The notes beneath the pieces are model-generated. The model was not told the origin of the DNA, did not search any database, and saw only the letters and a program-made list of their open reading frames with translations. From the NCBI GenBank assembly GCA_026770025.1, contig JAMXDE010000008.1:1860001-1924000 (forward strand): DNA of 64,000 nucleotides, read 5' to 3'. The first letter of the stretch is position 1; every line of letters starts with the position of its first letter. Made by a program: the position numbers and the translations under genes. Of this stretch, positions 33,329 through 43,505 are shown piece after piece. This stretch comes from Craspedostauros australis. Its lineage: Eukaryota; Bacillariophyta; Bacillariophyceae; Mastogloiales; Achnanthaceae.

Positions 33329-36300
33329 ATGGCTACCAACACCAACGTCATCGACATCAACGAGTACACCATACTCAACCACGTCTTGTCTGTCATCGGC
33401 ATTCAGGCCCATTCTTGGCAACGTCGCGCTCTCAACGAGGCCGGCATCGCCACCGCAATGGATCTGATTCATCTCGATAAGCCTGCCCTCTTGGCAATCG
33501 AGGTGACCGACGACGACGACAACACATTCCGTCCCATGAATGTGCTTGTTGTCAACAAGATCCTCGCTTTGGTACGCTGGATCAATCTCCAACCACGATT
33601 GACTCCCAATGAATGGATGAGTGTCGACATGTATGACATCTCACACCCATCTGTCATCGGGGCCGCGGGTCCTCGGACCCCGGCCAGCTACCATCCCCGA
33701 GGAGGTGTCGGCATCATTCCTCCCAGTACCCGCACTCGCCGTACTGTGGACGATGATGAGGATATCGAATCTGTGTCCCCGCCTGATCGGGCCAGATTTG
33801 CTACTCCGGTGACCAACCCTTCGGCACGCGTGGCAACAGCGGACACTCCAACCGCTGCTGCTCCTGTGCCAAGTGTTGCATTCGCTCCGGCGAGCGCTCT
33901 CCCAGAGTCGTTCACCAAGGAGTTCAGCCGCGGTGTTAAGCGTGAGGCCCTCGCATTCCCCACCCTGAAGGATGACAAGCGTTTCCTTTCGTTCCGGCGC
34001 CAATTCGAAGCGATCGCGTATACTCATGGACTTGAGTATCACATCGATCCTTCGTGGGAGCCAGGTCCATCGGACATGTTGTTCTACAACATGCAGAACA
34101 GGTACTTGTACTCTGTTCTGAGCCTCCATGTCAAGACTTCGCGTGGCGACCAACTCCTTCGCAAGCATCAAGCGAGCAAGGACGGTCGAGCTGTGTATCA
34201 GAGTCTCGTTGAGATCTACACCAATGGTGTCAACGGTGAGAGCGCGGCAATGGCACTTCGTGCTCGCATCGCCTCCTTCACCTTGGATAACAGCTGGAAG
34301 AAGAACCGCGAGAACTTCGTGGACACCTGGCAGGGAATCATCTCCGATATCGAAGATATGGAAGATGACGCTCTGCCGGACAACACGAAGAAGACGTGGT
34401 TGCACAACTCGATTGCTCCGGACAAGGATCTCCTCAATGCTCTCACGAGCACTTCCTACGTCCGCGACGAGATGCTCGCAGCCATGCCCTCCGGTTTCGA
34501 GATCAAGGCGGCTGGATTCGATCACCATCTCAACTCGGTTCGGATCCATGCGCAACGCCTCGATTCTTCCCACCCTCGTCAGACGCAAAAGCGTAACGTC
34601 AACAACGCTGCGACAGGGAAAGGAAAGGGTGGTTCTTCGGGCAAGTCTCCTACCAAAGGCAACGGCAAGACTTATACCAACGACAAGCGCGGTCGCATTC
34701 CGAATGAGGAATGGGCCACCATGTCTTGGGCCCAGAAGAAGGACTACATGCACAACAACCCCTCCCGTAGTGCTGGCAAGGGCGACACCTCACGTGCCGC
34801 TAATAAAGCCAAGTCCTCGGGTAACTCTTCGTCCACTCCGGCGACCAACGCTCCCACTTCCTCCGACGCTGGCGGCAATGCGGATTCGAAGGGCGGTCCT
34901 CCGGGATCTGCTATCAACCGCATGCTCGCGCAGGCTCGTCAGTCTGGTCAATCGACCGCTGATTTCGTCGATTCGGATGGCGGGGCGTGGCGACGGGTGA
35001 ATTCTACCGTGGTCCGATACAACTTCGAGACCTCGGTGGAGACGAAGACGGGTGCGCTCGTCGACAGTGGCGCCAATGGCGGCCTCGCTGGCGACGACGT
35101 GCTAGTTCTGTGCAAGACGGGCACCACGGCGGACGTGAGCGGCATTGGTGATTCCACCATTGCGAGTCTGGACATTGGTACGGTCGCGGCCCTGCTTCAC
35201 ACGAGCAGCGGCCCGATCATCGCCAAGTTCCATCAGTACGCTCTGTACGGGAAGGGCAAGTCCATCCACTCCACCAACCAGCTCTCTGCGTTCGGTATGG
35301 ATGTGAATGAACGCCCGCGTGGTCTCCCTGGTGGTCGACAAACTGTCGTCACACCTGAGGGGCACGTCATCCCGCTGTCCATTCGTGCTGGCCTGTCCTA
35401 CATGGATATGCGCCCGCCAACCCCTGCTGAGATGGATCGGTACCCTCATGTGGACTTCACGTCCGATGATGTCTGGGACCCTTCCATTCTCGATCAGGAG
35501 TTTGGTCTTGATGATGTCCGCGCTCTCGCGGACGATGATGATGATGGTACCGCGCTCGCCGACCTCGATCGCCTGCATGTATATGCGGCATCGACGGATG
35601 AGGCGCGCGGCACTGTACCGCATTCCGGGTCCGCTGGCAGCTCCGGTTCCGTTCGCGTTCGCAGCTCGCCCATCGACTATGAGGCACTGCGTCCGCACTT
35701 CGGCTGGATCCCTGCTCGTCGGATCAAGGACACTCTCGGTTGCACTTCTCAGTGGTACCGCACTTCGGAGCGATTCGCGATGCGTAAGCATTTTCGCACT
35801 CGTTTTCCGGCGGCCAACGTTGATCGTCTTCACGAGACGGTCGCGATGGACACTTTCTTCTCTGATACACCCGCTCATGATGACGGTGTCCCTGGCCATG
35901 GTGGCTGCACCATGATCCAGGTGTTCGTTGCGCTCGACTCTCGGTACACATCGGGATTCCCGATGGCGTCCGAGCGGCAGGTCGCGGACTCCTTGCTCGA
36001 CTTCATTCGTCGACATGGAGCGCCCGATTTGCTAATGTCGGACAACGCGAAATCAGAGGTGGGATTCAAAGTGCAAGACATCCTGCGTCAATACGCAATC
36101 AAGGATCACCAGAGTGAACCCGAGCACCAACACCAGAACGGAGCCGAGCGCCGCATACAGGACATCAAACGTACTGTGAACGGCGTCATGGATCGCACGG
36201 GTACTCCGTCGCGGTTCTGGCTCATCTGCACGTTGTATGTCATTGACTTGTTCAATCACATCGCGCAGCGCACGTGTGGTAATGTGACCCCGTCACAGGC

Positions 36301-38974
36301 TGCCTTCGGGCAGCGTCCGGATGTCAGCAAGTACCTTGCGTACTACTGGTGGCAACCGGTCTACTACCGTATGGAACGTCCTGGCTTCCCGAGTGAGTCC
36401 AAGGAGCGCCGCGGCCACTGGGCTGGTCCGTGCCTCCACAAGGGCGACGACCTCACATTCTGGGTGCTCGACGATGCGACACAACAACTCCTGCCTCGGT
36501 CTGCTATCCGCGCCGCCGATGATGCCTCTACTCGCAACTTGAGAGCCGACTATCCTTTTCCACTCGTGGGGGAGGATGCCGATTCTGCGACTACTGTATC
36601 AGACAGCGATGACGGTGACTACACAGACAACACCATTCCCTCCGATGTTGAACCCATCGTTCACGCATTATCGGATGCTGTTTTGTTCTCACATCAAGAG
36701 ACAGAATCACGCACAAGTGGACAGGACGTCGTTTCCGTTCCAAAGTTCACACCCGAAGAACTTTTGGGCAAAACCATTTTGTTCCACCACAATGGACAAA
36801 ACGTCCGCGCTGAAGTGATCCAAAAGATCAACGATTCAGACGCTGAGAACCATCAGCGTATCAAGATGCTCCTATCACTTAACGATGGGGAGCTTCATGA
36901 ACTGATTTCGTATGTCGAACTTTCCGACGTCTTCGAGCAACAAACCACGGATGGTGCGACGAACAACCCGCAGGCAGGGAGCACATGGTCTTTCCAAGAC
37001 ATCGTGGACCACGAAGGTCCCCTCGCTCAGACATCCCCATCCTACAAGGGATCAAAGTACAATGTCACTGTACTTTGGGATGACGGTTCCAAAACGTCCG
37101 AACCGTTATCTGTCATTGCGAAGGACGACCCGGTCTCTTGCGCTACTTATGCGCGGAAACACGATTTGCTTGGTGTTCCTGGGTGGAAGCGTTTCCGACA
37201 AATCGGTATTCGCCAAACCTCGATCGCTCGTGCAATCGCCACCAACAAGGCGAACCGCAGCAACACACCCGTATTCCAATTCGGCGTTCAGGTACCGCGC
37301 AACCACAAGGAAGCGCTGATGCTTGATGCCAAGAATGGTAACACGCTGTGGGCTGATGCCGAGCGCAAGGAGATGGACCAGCTCACGAGCTACGAAACTT
37401 TCAAGACCCTCGGATACCACGCCAAGGTACCCGATGGGTTCCAGAAGATCCGACTGCAATGGGTATACGCCGTGAAGCACGATCTGCGCCACAAGGCCAG
37501 ATGCGTCGCTGGCGGACACTTGACCGCACCATGCAAAGACACAGCTTACGCTGGAGTCGTCAGTCTCCGTTCTCTCCGCCTCGCACTTCTCGCTGGGGAG
37601 ATGAATGGACTGCAGACCATGGTCGGCGACATCGGCAACGCGTACTTGGAAGCCTACACCAAGGAACGCATCTGCTTCGTCGCTGGAGACGAGTTCGGAG
37701 ACAAGGCCGGTCACACGATGCAAATCGTGAAGGCACTCTACGGCCTCCGCACTTCCGGCGCACGCTTCCACGAAGCGCTCGCAGACACACTCAGGGACCT
37801 GCAATTCTTCCAATGCAGATCAGACCCTGATGTGTGGATGCGCGACGGTGGTGACCACTGGGAATACGTCTGCGTCTACGTGGACGACCTCATGGCCACC
37901 ATGAAGGACCCGCAAGCCTTCTTCGACACCCTCACTTCGGTCTACGGATACAAGCTGAAGGGCGTCGGACCCGTCTCCTACCACCTCGGCGCAGACTTCG
38001 GTCGCGATAGCGATGGCACCATGAAAATGAGCCCGCAATCGTACATCAAGCGCATGCTCGGCAACTACGAGCGCATGTTCGGCTGTGCCCCCACGAAGGC
38101 CAGCTGCCCACTCGACCATTCCGACAGCCCGGAACTCGACAAGTCGCCAGAGCTCTCCGAGATCGACAAACGCAAGTTCATGTCGCTGATCGGCGCGCTA
38201 CAATGGTGCATCACACTCGGACGGTTCGACATCTCTGTCGCCGTCATGACCCTCGCACGCTTCCGTGCCGCCCCTCGCAAAGGTCACCTCGAGCGCGCAC
38301 AACGCGTCTACGGGTACCTGCGCAAGCATCCCGATGCCGCCATCCGGTTCCGCACGGGCGTCCCAAACCACGAAGAGAGTTTTGTTGTTCCCAAACACGA
38401 CTGGCTCTATTCCGTGTACGGGCACACACAGGAGGAAACTGACCCAGACGTGCCCACTCCAAAAGGCGCGATCGTCCGCACCACCACCTTTGTGGATGCA
38501 AACCTCCTCCACTGCAAGGTCACCGGCAGATCGGCAACTGGCATCCTTCACCTTGTTAACCAAACTCCCATCGAGTGGTTCAGCAAGCGCCAAGCCACTG
38601 TCGAGACTGCGACCTACGGGTCCGAGTTCGTTGCTGCACGACAGGCCACCGAACAGATCATCTCTCTCCGCCTCGCTCTCCGCGAAATGGGCATTCCCAT
38701 CGACGGTCCCAGCTGGATGTTTGGTGATAACCAAAGTGTCATCACCTCATCTACTGTGCCCATGAGCATGTTGTCCAAGCGGCACAATGCTCTCGCCTAC
38801 CACAGAGTCCGCTCCGCCATCGCAGCCGGGGTCCTCTACTTCGTCAAAATACACGGCTCACAAAATGTGGCCGACATCATGACCAAGTTCCTGCCATGGG
38901 CATCCTTCTGGCCCCTCGTCAAGCCTCTGCTCTTCTGGAAGGGTAACAGCCCCTCTCCGGATCGCGTCACCTGA
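33329..38974 (+). CDS. Copia gag-pol polyprotein (element 1)
   Basis: A single frame of 1881 residues. Order of domains: gag-like N-terminal part (about 190-500, no CCHC knuckle seen; a basic Gly/Ser/Lys region stands in its place), protease with DSGAN (about 577), integrase core (about 839 onward, with MDTFFSD, SDNAKSE and HQHQNGAERR), reverse transcriptase (LQWVYAVKHDLRHKARCVAG, YVDD at about 1516) and RNase H (TYGSE at about 1761). Integrase before reverse transcriptase defines Ty1/copia. The sequence differs widely from element 2, so the two belong to different copia lineages. Confidence 0.9.
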   Translation: MATNTNVIDINEYTILNHVLSVIGIQAHSWQRRALNEAGIATAMDLIHLDKPALLAIEVTDDDDNTFRPMNVLVVNKILALVRWINLQPRLTPNEWMSVDMYDISHPSVIGAAGPRTPASYHPRGGVGIIPPSTRTRRTVDDDEDIESVSPPDRARFATPVTNPSARVATADTPTAAAPVPSVAFAPASALPESFTKEFSRGVKREALAFPTLKDDKRFLSFRRQFEAIAYTHGLEYHIDPSWEPGPSDMLFYNMQNRYLYSVLSLHVKTSRGDQLLRKHQASKDGRAVYQSLVEIYTNGVNGESAAMALRARIASFTLDNSWKKNRENFVDTWQGIISDIEDMEDDALPDNTKKTWLHNSIAPDKDLLNALTSTSYVRDEMLAAMPSGFEIKAAGFDHHLNSVRIHAQRLDSSHPRQTQKRNVNNAATGKGKGGSSGKSPTKGNGKTYTNDKRGRIPNEEWATMSWAQKKDYMHNNPSRSAGKGDTSRAANKAKSSGNSSSTPATNAPTSSDAGGNADSKGGPPGSAINRMLAQARQSGQSTADFVDSDGGAWRRVNSTVVRYNFETSVETKTGALVDSGANGGLAGDDVLVLCKTGTTADVSGIGDSTIASLDIGTVAALLHTSSGPIIAKFHQYALYGKGKSIHSTNQLSAFGMDVNERPRGLPGGRQTVVTPEGHVIPLSIRAGLSYMDMRPPTPAEMDRYPHVDFTSDDVWDPSILDQEFGLDDVRALADDDDDGTALADLDRLHVYAASTDEARGTVPHSGSAGSSGSVRVRSSPIDYEALRPHFGWIPARRIKDTLGCTSQWYRTSERFAMRKHFRTRFPAANVDRLHETVAMDTFFSDTPAHDDGVPGHGGCTMIQVFVALDSRYTSGFPMASERQVADSLLDFIRRHGAPDLLMSDNAKSEVGFKVQDILRQYAIKDHQSEPEHQHQNGAERRIQDIKRTVNGVMDRTGTPSRFWLICTLYVIDLFNHIAQRTCGNVTPSQAAFGQRPDVSKYLAYYWWQPVYYRMERPGFPSESKERRGHWAGPCLHKGDDLTFWVLDDATQQLLPRSAIRAADDASTRNLRADYPFPLVGEDADSATTVSDSDDGDYTDNTIPSDVEPIVHALSDAVLFSHQETESRTSGQDVVSVPKFTPEELLGKTILFHHNGQNVRAEVIQKINDSDAENHQRIKMLLSLNDGELHELISYVELSDVFEQQTTDGATNNPQAGSTWSFQDIVDHEGPLAQTSPSYKGSKYNVTVLWDDGSKTSEPLSVIAKDDPVSCATYARKHDLLGVPGWKRFRQIGIRQTSIARAIATNKANRSNTPVFQFGVQVPRNHKEALMLDAKNGNTLWADAERKEMDQLTSYETFKTLGYHAKVPDGFQKIRLQWVYAVKHDLRHKARCVAGGHLTAPCKDTAYAGVVSLRSLRLALLAGEMNGLQTMVGDIGNAYLEAYTKERICFVAGDEFGDKAGHTMQIVKALYGLRTSGARFHEALADTLRDLQFFQCRSDPDVWMRDGGDHWEYVCVYVDDLMATMKDPQAFFDTLTSVYGYKLKGVGPVSYHLGADFGRDSDGTMKMSPQSYIKRMLGNYERMFGCAPTKASCPLDHSDSPELDKSPELSEIDKRKFMSLIGALQWCITLGRFDISVAVMTLARFRAAPRKGHLERAQRVYGYLRKHPDAAIRFRTGVPNHEESFVVPKHDWLYSVYGHTQEETDPDVPTPKGAIVRTTTFVDANLLHCKVTGRSATGILHLVNQTPIEWFSKRQATVETATYGSEFVAARQATEQIISLRLALREMGIPIDGPSWMFGDNQSVITSSTVPMSMLSKRHNALAYHRVRSAIAAGVLYFVKIHGSQNVADIMTKFLPWASFWPLVKPLLFWKGNSPSPDRVT

Positions 38975-39007
38975 ACTGCTACCTACATCGAGACACACTT
39001 TGGGGAG

Positions 39008-39615
39008 TATTAGCTCAAACTAGTATTCCTATTAGTCGTGTTAAGATTTAGTCTAGTTAATCAAATGACCGACTGCTCAGAGTTTGAGCGGGATTGAAGC
39101 GTGACTCGATGTCGGTGGGATGGGGTCCCACCCTCGAATCGTGCTCTACTTAAGACGATGTCGCGTGTCCGCTGAATTTGGGTTTGGGCGATCGGGCCAT
39201 CCCACGCCACTTATGGGCGTGACATGACCTGTCCTGAACGGACAATCGGGTCAAACCGTTGGATGAACCTTGTTCCCCAAATTGATCGGAAGAGAGTGAA
39301 CAACAAACTCTCTCTCCGACCGTCACGAAATTGATGTCTCCTCTTGGAAATGGCAACATCGACACCGCGATGATTGCACGTACGGAGACTCAACGCTCCA
39401 CTATACTACTACTAATAGAGATGTTGCAGATCCAACTATAATGGATGCTGCACATCACATGCTCACAATCCAATTGAAAGTCTCATTTGGATTCGTACAG
39501 CTCTAAAGACTAAGACACACTCTTGCAATCAAACTCACCAACCTACTGCACTACCACGGATTGATCACCCTTCGGCGTTCAGTAAGTTCACCTCGTTTTC
39601 ATTATCGTTTTATTA
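39008..39615 (+). repeat. 3' LTR of copia element 1
   Basis: 608 bp, followed directly by the GAATA duplication at 39616-39620. Confidence 0.9.
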
Positions 39616-39620
39616 GAATA

Positions 39621-40049
39621 GATGAGCAATGGGATTAGTGAGGACTTGGGAGAATCGATTCCAATCCTACCATCCTAGAATACGAACATGGTGGTAGTAC
39701 GAATGGAGTGGTCCAGTCACGTCAACCAATCGAGCTCGGGCTCGGTGCTTCAGGCAAGCTCCGCACACTCCACATGGTGATTCTCGTTCTCTGGCCCTCG
39801 CTCACTCACATTCATTGCTGCCTTGCCTTGCCTTCCTTCTCTCTTGGCATGATTCTCTCATTTTCAGAGTAAGTTGGGACGGAAGGATCCACCTCAAGAG
39901 TAGCTCGTGCGTATTCATGAGTCTTCCTGCTTTGCTCTCTACTTCGCCCTCTACTTCGCATTCCAATAGACAGACACAAACACTTTATCGCACAAATGTT
40001 GAAGGTCGACAACAAAAGGGTACACGCAAAACTAGTGTCGCATACTCTG
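39621..40049. other. Gap between copia element 1 and piggyBac element
   Basis: 429 bp that would have been contiguous with 32240 before the copia insertion. It shows no further similarity to the Cys-rich paralogue and no gene. Confidence 0.5.
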
Positions 40050-43000
40050 CTATCCCTTAATGGACCAGCCATAAAGGATCTGTCAGATCCATTATAAAGC
40101 CTCCGTGTTAAATTTCTACGGCTTTTTCCTACCATGTCCTACGTATGAAAACTAGTTCTGTACCTGTGTCTAAACTGGATTTTAGACTGTAATGGTCAGT
40201 TCACTTTCGTCAGAGTTGATTGTACTCTCATCATCCTTCCCATGAAATACATTCCAGTGCAGCTTACAGACATGGATTCCACACACACTGCACATCCTTC
40301 TGACTCTGCTTGGTTCATGTGCTGGCCTCCCTTCGAGCTTTGCTTTTGCTTTAAGATAAGAACAGTATCTGCAAGTCTTCTGGCTTCCGTCCCTGCTGAT
40401 GATCTCCTTGTGATCTTCGAATCTCCCCTCCAGCCTCGATCTGGGCAGCTTTGGAGAGCAGGGGCTCATCCGATTCCTTGTTCGAATGGTGTGTGGGACT
40501 CTCTGGTGGCTTGCCCTTGTTGCCATCAAATCTGCTTCATTCCCTTTGCGGACCAGAGCCTCAATCATCTCGATCATGAATGCCTTGCTCCCCAATCAAT
40601 CTTGCTCTCTTGCCAGGTGATTGAATGCAATCCAAGTATTGACGCGCATGATGTCGAACAAGTGGAACATGAGGGGCATCCATACTCTCCGAGCCCTCAA
40701 GTCAGGGCGATAGTATGCGATGAGTTGGTCGCATTTGTCAACTCCAAGCATCCAATGATTGTAGTCATCAATCATCTTCGGAATTCGGATGTGTGCAGAG
40801 TACTTGCTCCCCCAGACCATCTCCAAGTGCCCTGCATTCACCTTGTTCTTTCTTGGCTTGTGGCGATTGGAAAGTACCGACTCGTTCCCATGGTGCACCG
40901 TACTGACCGTCAACACCACATTGTTGTCAATCCACCTGGCCACCACGTACTGATTGTTCTCAATCCAGACATAGAGTGAGTTGAAGCGCATGTCCTCGAC
41001 CTCCTTCACCTCTGTGCTGGGGAATCCATTCCTCCTCCTCGCCGTGCCAACAACTCCAATGCCCATCTCTCTTGACTTCGCCATGACTGTCTTGGTTGTG
41101 AAGAGGTTGTCCATTGCAACGACATGGTGATTCGTTGGGTCCAATGTCTTCATGAGCTCCTCCACAGTGTTGTTGATTTTTGTTGTTGTGTCCAGACGTC
41201 CTGCAGGCAGTACATGATATCCAAATCCAGTCTTCGAGCAGCACAGAGCATAGAATTTGTACCCCTCTTTGATGGGTTTCTGCTTCATCCAAGTGGTCTG
41301 CCTGGACCTGCCCTTGAATCTCACCATCATCTCATCAATTGCACAGGCAAAGCCTGGCTTGATGCAGATACTCTTTGACACCTGGTTGACGTGGTCAAGC
41401 AGTGGTTGGATCTTGTGATACCAGCTTTTGTTGGTGTCAACAATTGGTGTAGGAGGAGTGGGGGGCTGTGTGTGCAGGGTTTGGTTGCTGCCTGTGCATG
41501 TGGAGCTGCTCAAAGTTGCAGACCAACTTGACGGAGAGCAGCTGCTGGCCGTTACACTCATGAGAGATTCATATCGGCTCTGGACGAGATCGTCTTTGCT
41601 GTCACTGATATCCTCATCTTCCGAGTCAGTGGCATTGGTTGTATCAGAAGCAACTGCATTCCTCACAGCTGAGAAGTGAATGTGGTTCCACACAACTTCA
41701 TATCTTGCTCGTGTCATGTACTTTGTGAGCAGGTGGGATGGTACACCAATGGACGGGGCGCACCAATAATCCCGCTTGGCTGGTGCCTTGAAGACTCCCA
41801 TGTAGTAGTAGATTGCAAGGAAGAGGTAGATCTCCTTCACTGAAACAAAGCTGGCCGTGGATCCACTGTTGAAGATATGGTTGTTGGTGTGGACTTGCAT
41901 GGACTTGATGAGTTGCCGTGAGAAGTAAACCTCCAGGATGGTATCAACTGATGGGTTGAAACCTCCAACTGACCGGAAGAGTGGCTTGTGGGAACTGATG
42001 GGGAGTGGTGCATAGGCAACATTGTTGTCGGCTCCATGCACAGGAATGGCTGTGCCATTCACAGCAGTTGCTCCATTGTTGCTGGCCGTGCCCTTGCTGC
42101 TGGCTGTGCCATTGTTGCTGGCTGTGCCATGGTTGCTGGCCATGCCATTGCTGCTGGCCGTGCCATTGTTGCTGGCCGCGCCGTCATTGCTGGCCGTGCC
42201 ATTGTTGCTGTTGTTGGTTGCAATTGGGCCACTCCTCTCGTTTTTTCTTCCGCACCTCAATGCAAGTTTGCGTTTGAGGCGCTCGATAATGCGACTGCTG
42301 CGCCTGTTGCTTTCAATTATGCTTGCAGTGGTGGTACCAGCCACACTGATGCAGGCACTGTTGCCATTGCATACTCTCTTGCTGCTTGCGATTGGTGCTC
42401 CTGCGGAACAGTCTCCCGTCACTCCATTGGTAGCATGAAGGGATTTTCTCCAATTGCTGTTGAGGAATACCACGAAGGGTTTGGCACAATTGTAGCTTGC
42501 CGCGCCATTGGAAGAAGGCTTGGATGCTTTGGCACGCTTGGATGTGGGAGAAGCCGGAGATGATGCAGGCATGGCCGCGGGTGCATGAGATTGGCTGTGC
42601 TTGTGTTGTGATGGGCGATCGATGATGTGGAATGGTTGGAATTGCGATTGCAATTTTGTGATCACCAATCGCGATGATCTCTTCGACGGTGAGAAGAAAC
42701 AATCAAAGAGATTGCGCACAACGAAGAATGATCCATGAGCGATGGGCCACGGAGATCATCAGCGAAGCAATGTGCTGGGAGGCATCCATGGAGCTGTATG
42801 AACACGCATGCCAAGTGATGCATGCAAAAACGGCGATCGAGTTGAGAGATGTGAGAGATGTGAGCACCGAAAAAATCATTGATGTGTCGCGAAAATCAGC
42901 GATGATGGCCTCGCTGATGAGTTTTCCCATCAGTCCCGTCGCCGAAAAAACGATTCACGAGTACTTCGGAGGACGATGGCGACCCAACCGCAGTAAGAAG

Positions 43001-43161
43001 ACCCCTGATTCAGGAAGATCAGAAGAAGCGCCAACTCCCAAGGATTCCGTTGGTACAAGAAAAGTGGAGGGGTACATGTAAAAGTTGCGGTCAAAAACGG
43101 AATGGGGTGAGAATGAAATTTATATTGGATCGAAGTAATCCCCTAGGTCATGAAGGGATAG
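40050..43161. mobile_element. piggyBac-type DNA transposon
   Basis: Both ends carry CTATCCCTT-A/C-ATG (right end complementary, ending 43161), with weaker similarity further in around GATCCA and TATAAA. These short, imperfect TIRs flank a piggyBac transposase reading on minus. No clean TTAA duplication is visible, so either the ends are eroded or they are misplaced by some bases. Confidence 0.6.
40182..42719 (-). pseudogene. piggyBac transposase, one in-frame TGA
   Basis: Frame 42719-40596 (707 residues) continues in the same phase to 40182 after a single TGA (40596-40598). The catalytic core is recognisable: GFNPSVD, ACAIDEMMVRFKGRS (first Asp), HHVVAMDNLFTTK (second Asp) and IDDYNHWMLGVDKCDQ (third Asp region). 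The cysteine-rich C-terminal domain (CRYCSYLKAK, MCSVCGIHVCKLHW) lies beyond the TGA. In piggyBac proteins this domain binds the element ends, so a protein ending at the TGA would lack it. The N-terminal part has a low-complexity NGTASNNGTASS array (about 42060-42215 in DNA). It is either recently inactivated or the TGA is a consensus error. The true start may be the Met at about residue 50, downstream of the first one. Confidence 0.8.
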
Positions 43162-43505
43162 TCAAATATTTTAGAGTTTTAATGTTATTTGTATGTGGTG
43201 TACGTTGCAAGGTGCTTGCAATGTTCTGGTTGAAGAATAGAGACCTTCCGATGCAGGTGGCGGTGATGGTGATAGGCGCGGAAGCAGCACCTCCATGTAC
43301 CATCCGTACCATCCACTCGTTTCGGTTATCAATCCATTCATCAATAGCGAGTGTGCGATGAGAATGATCAGGGGCTACCGTCAAACTCAAGCAGGATGAT
43401 CAACCATCAGAACACTACCCTCTCAATGACTGAGCATTCGAGATGGTGTTCCATTTGAGCCATTTCTGGACGTCTCTCCCTGCACATGCCTTCACTGTGA
43501 ACACC
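43162..43505. other. Gap downstream of the Cys-rich gene
   Basis: 344 bp expected to include the 3' UTR of the minus-strand gene at 43506-44684; no other feature was seen. Confidence 0.5.

Larger units (their letters stand above)
32241..39615 (+). mobile_element. Ty1/copia LTR retrotransposon 1 (looks whole)
   Basis: A 7375-bp element bounded by 608-bp LTRs and flanked by a GAATA duplication (32236-32240 and 39616-39620). One long gag-pol frame fills the interior. The purine-rich stretch TTTGGGGAG (38999-39007) before the 3' LTR fits a polypurine tract. The two LTRs look identical as far as I could compare them by eye, so the insertion is recent. The LTR termini placed by the duplication are TATTAG and TTATTA instead of the usual TG and CA. 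Confidence 0.9.

Noticed and set aside
33641-34753. 370-codon minus-strand frame
   Set aside because: Antisense shadow of the copia 1 gag region; no domain.
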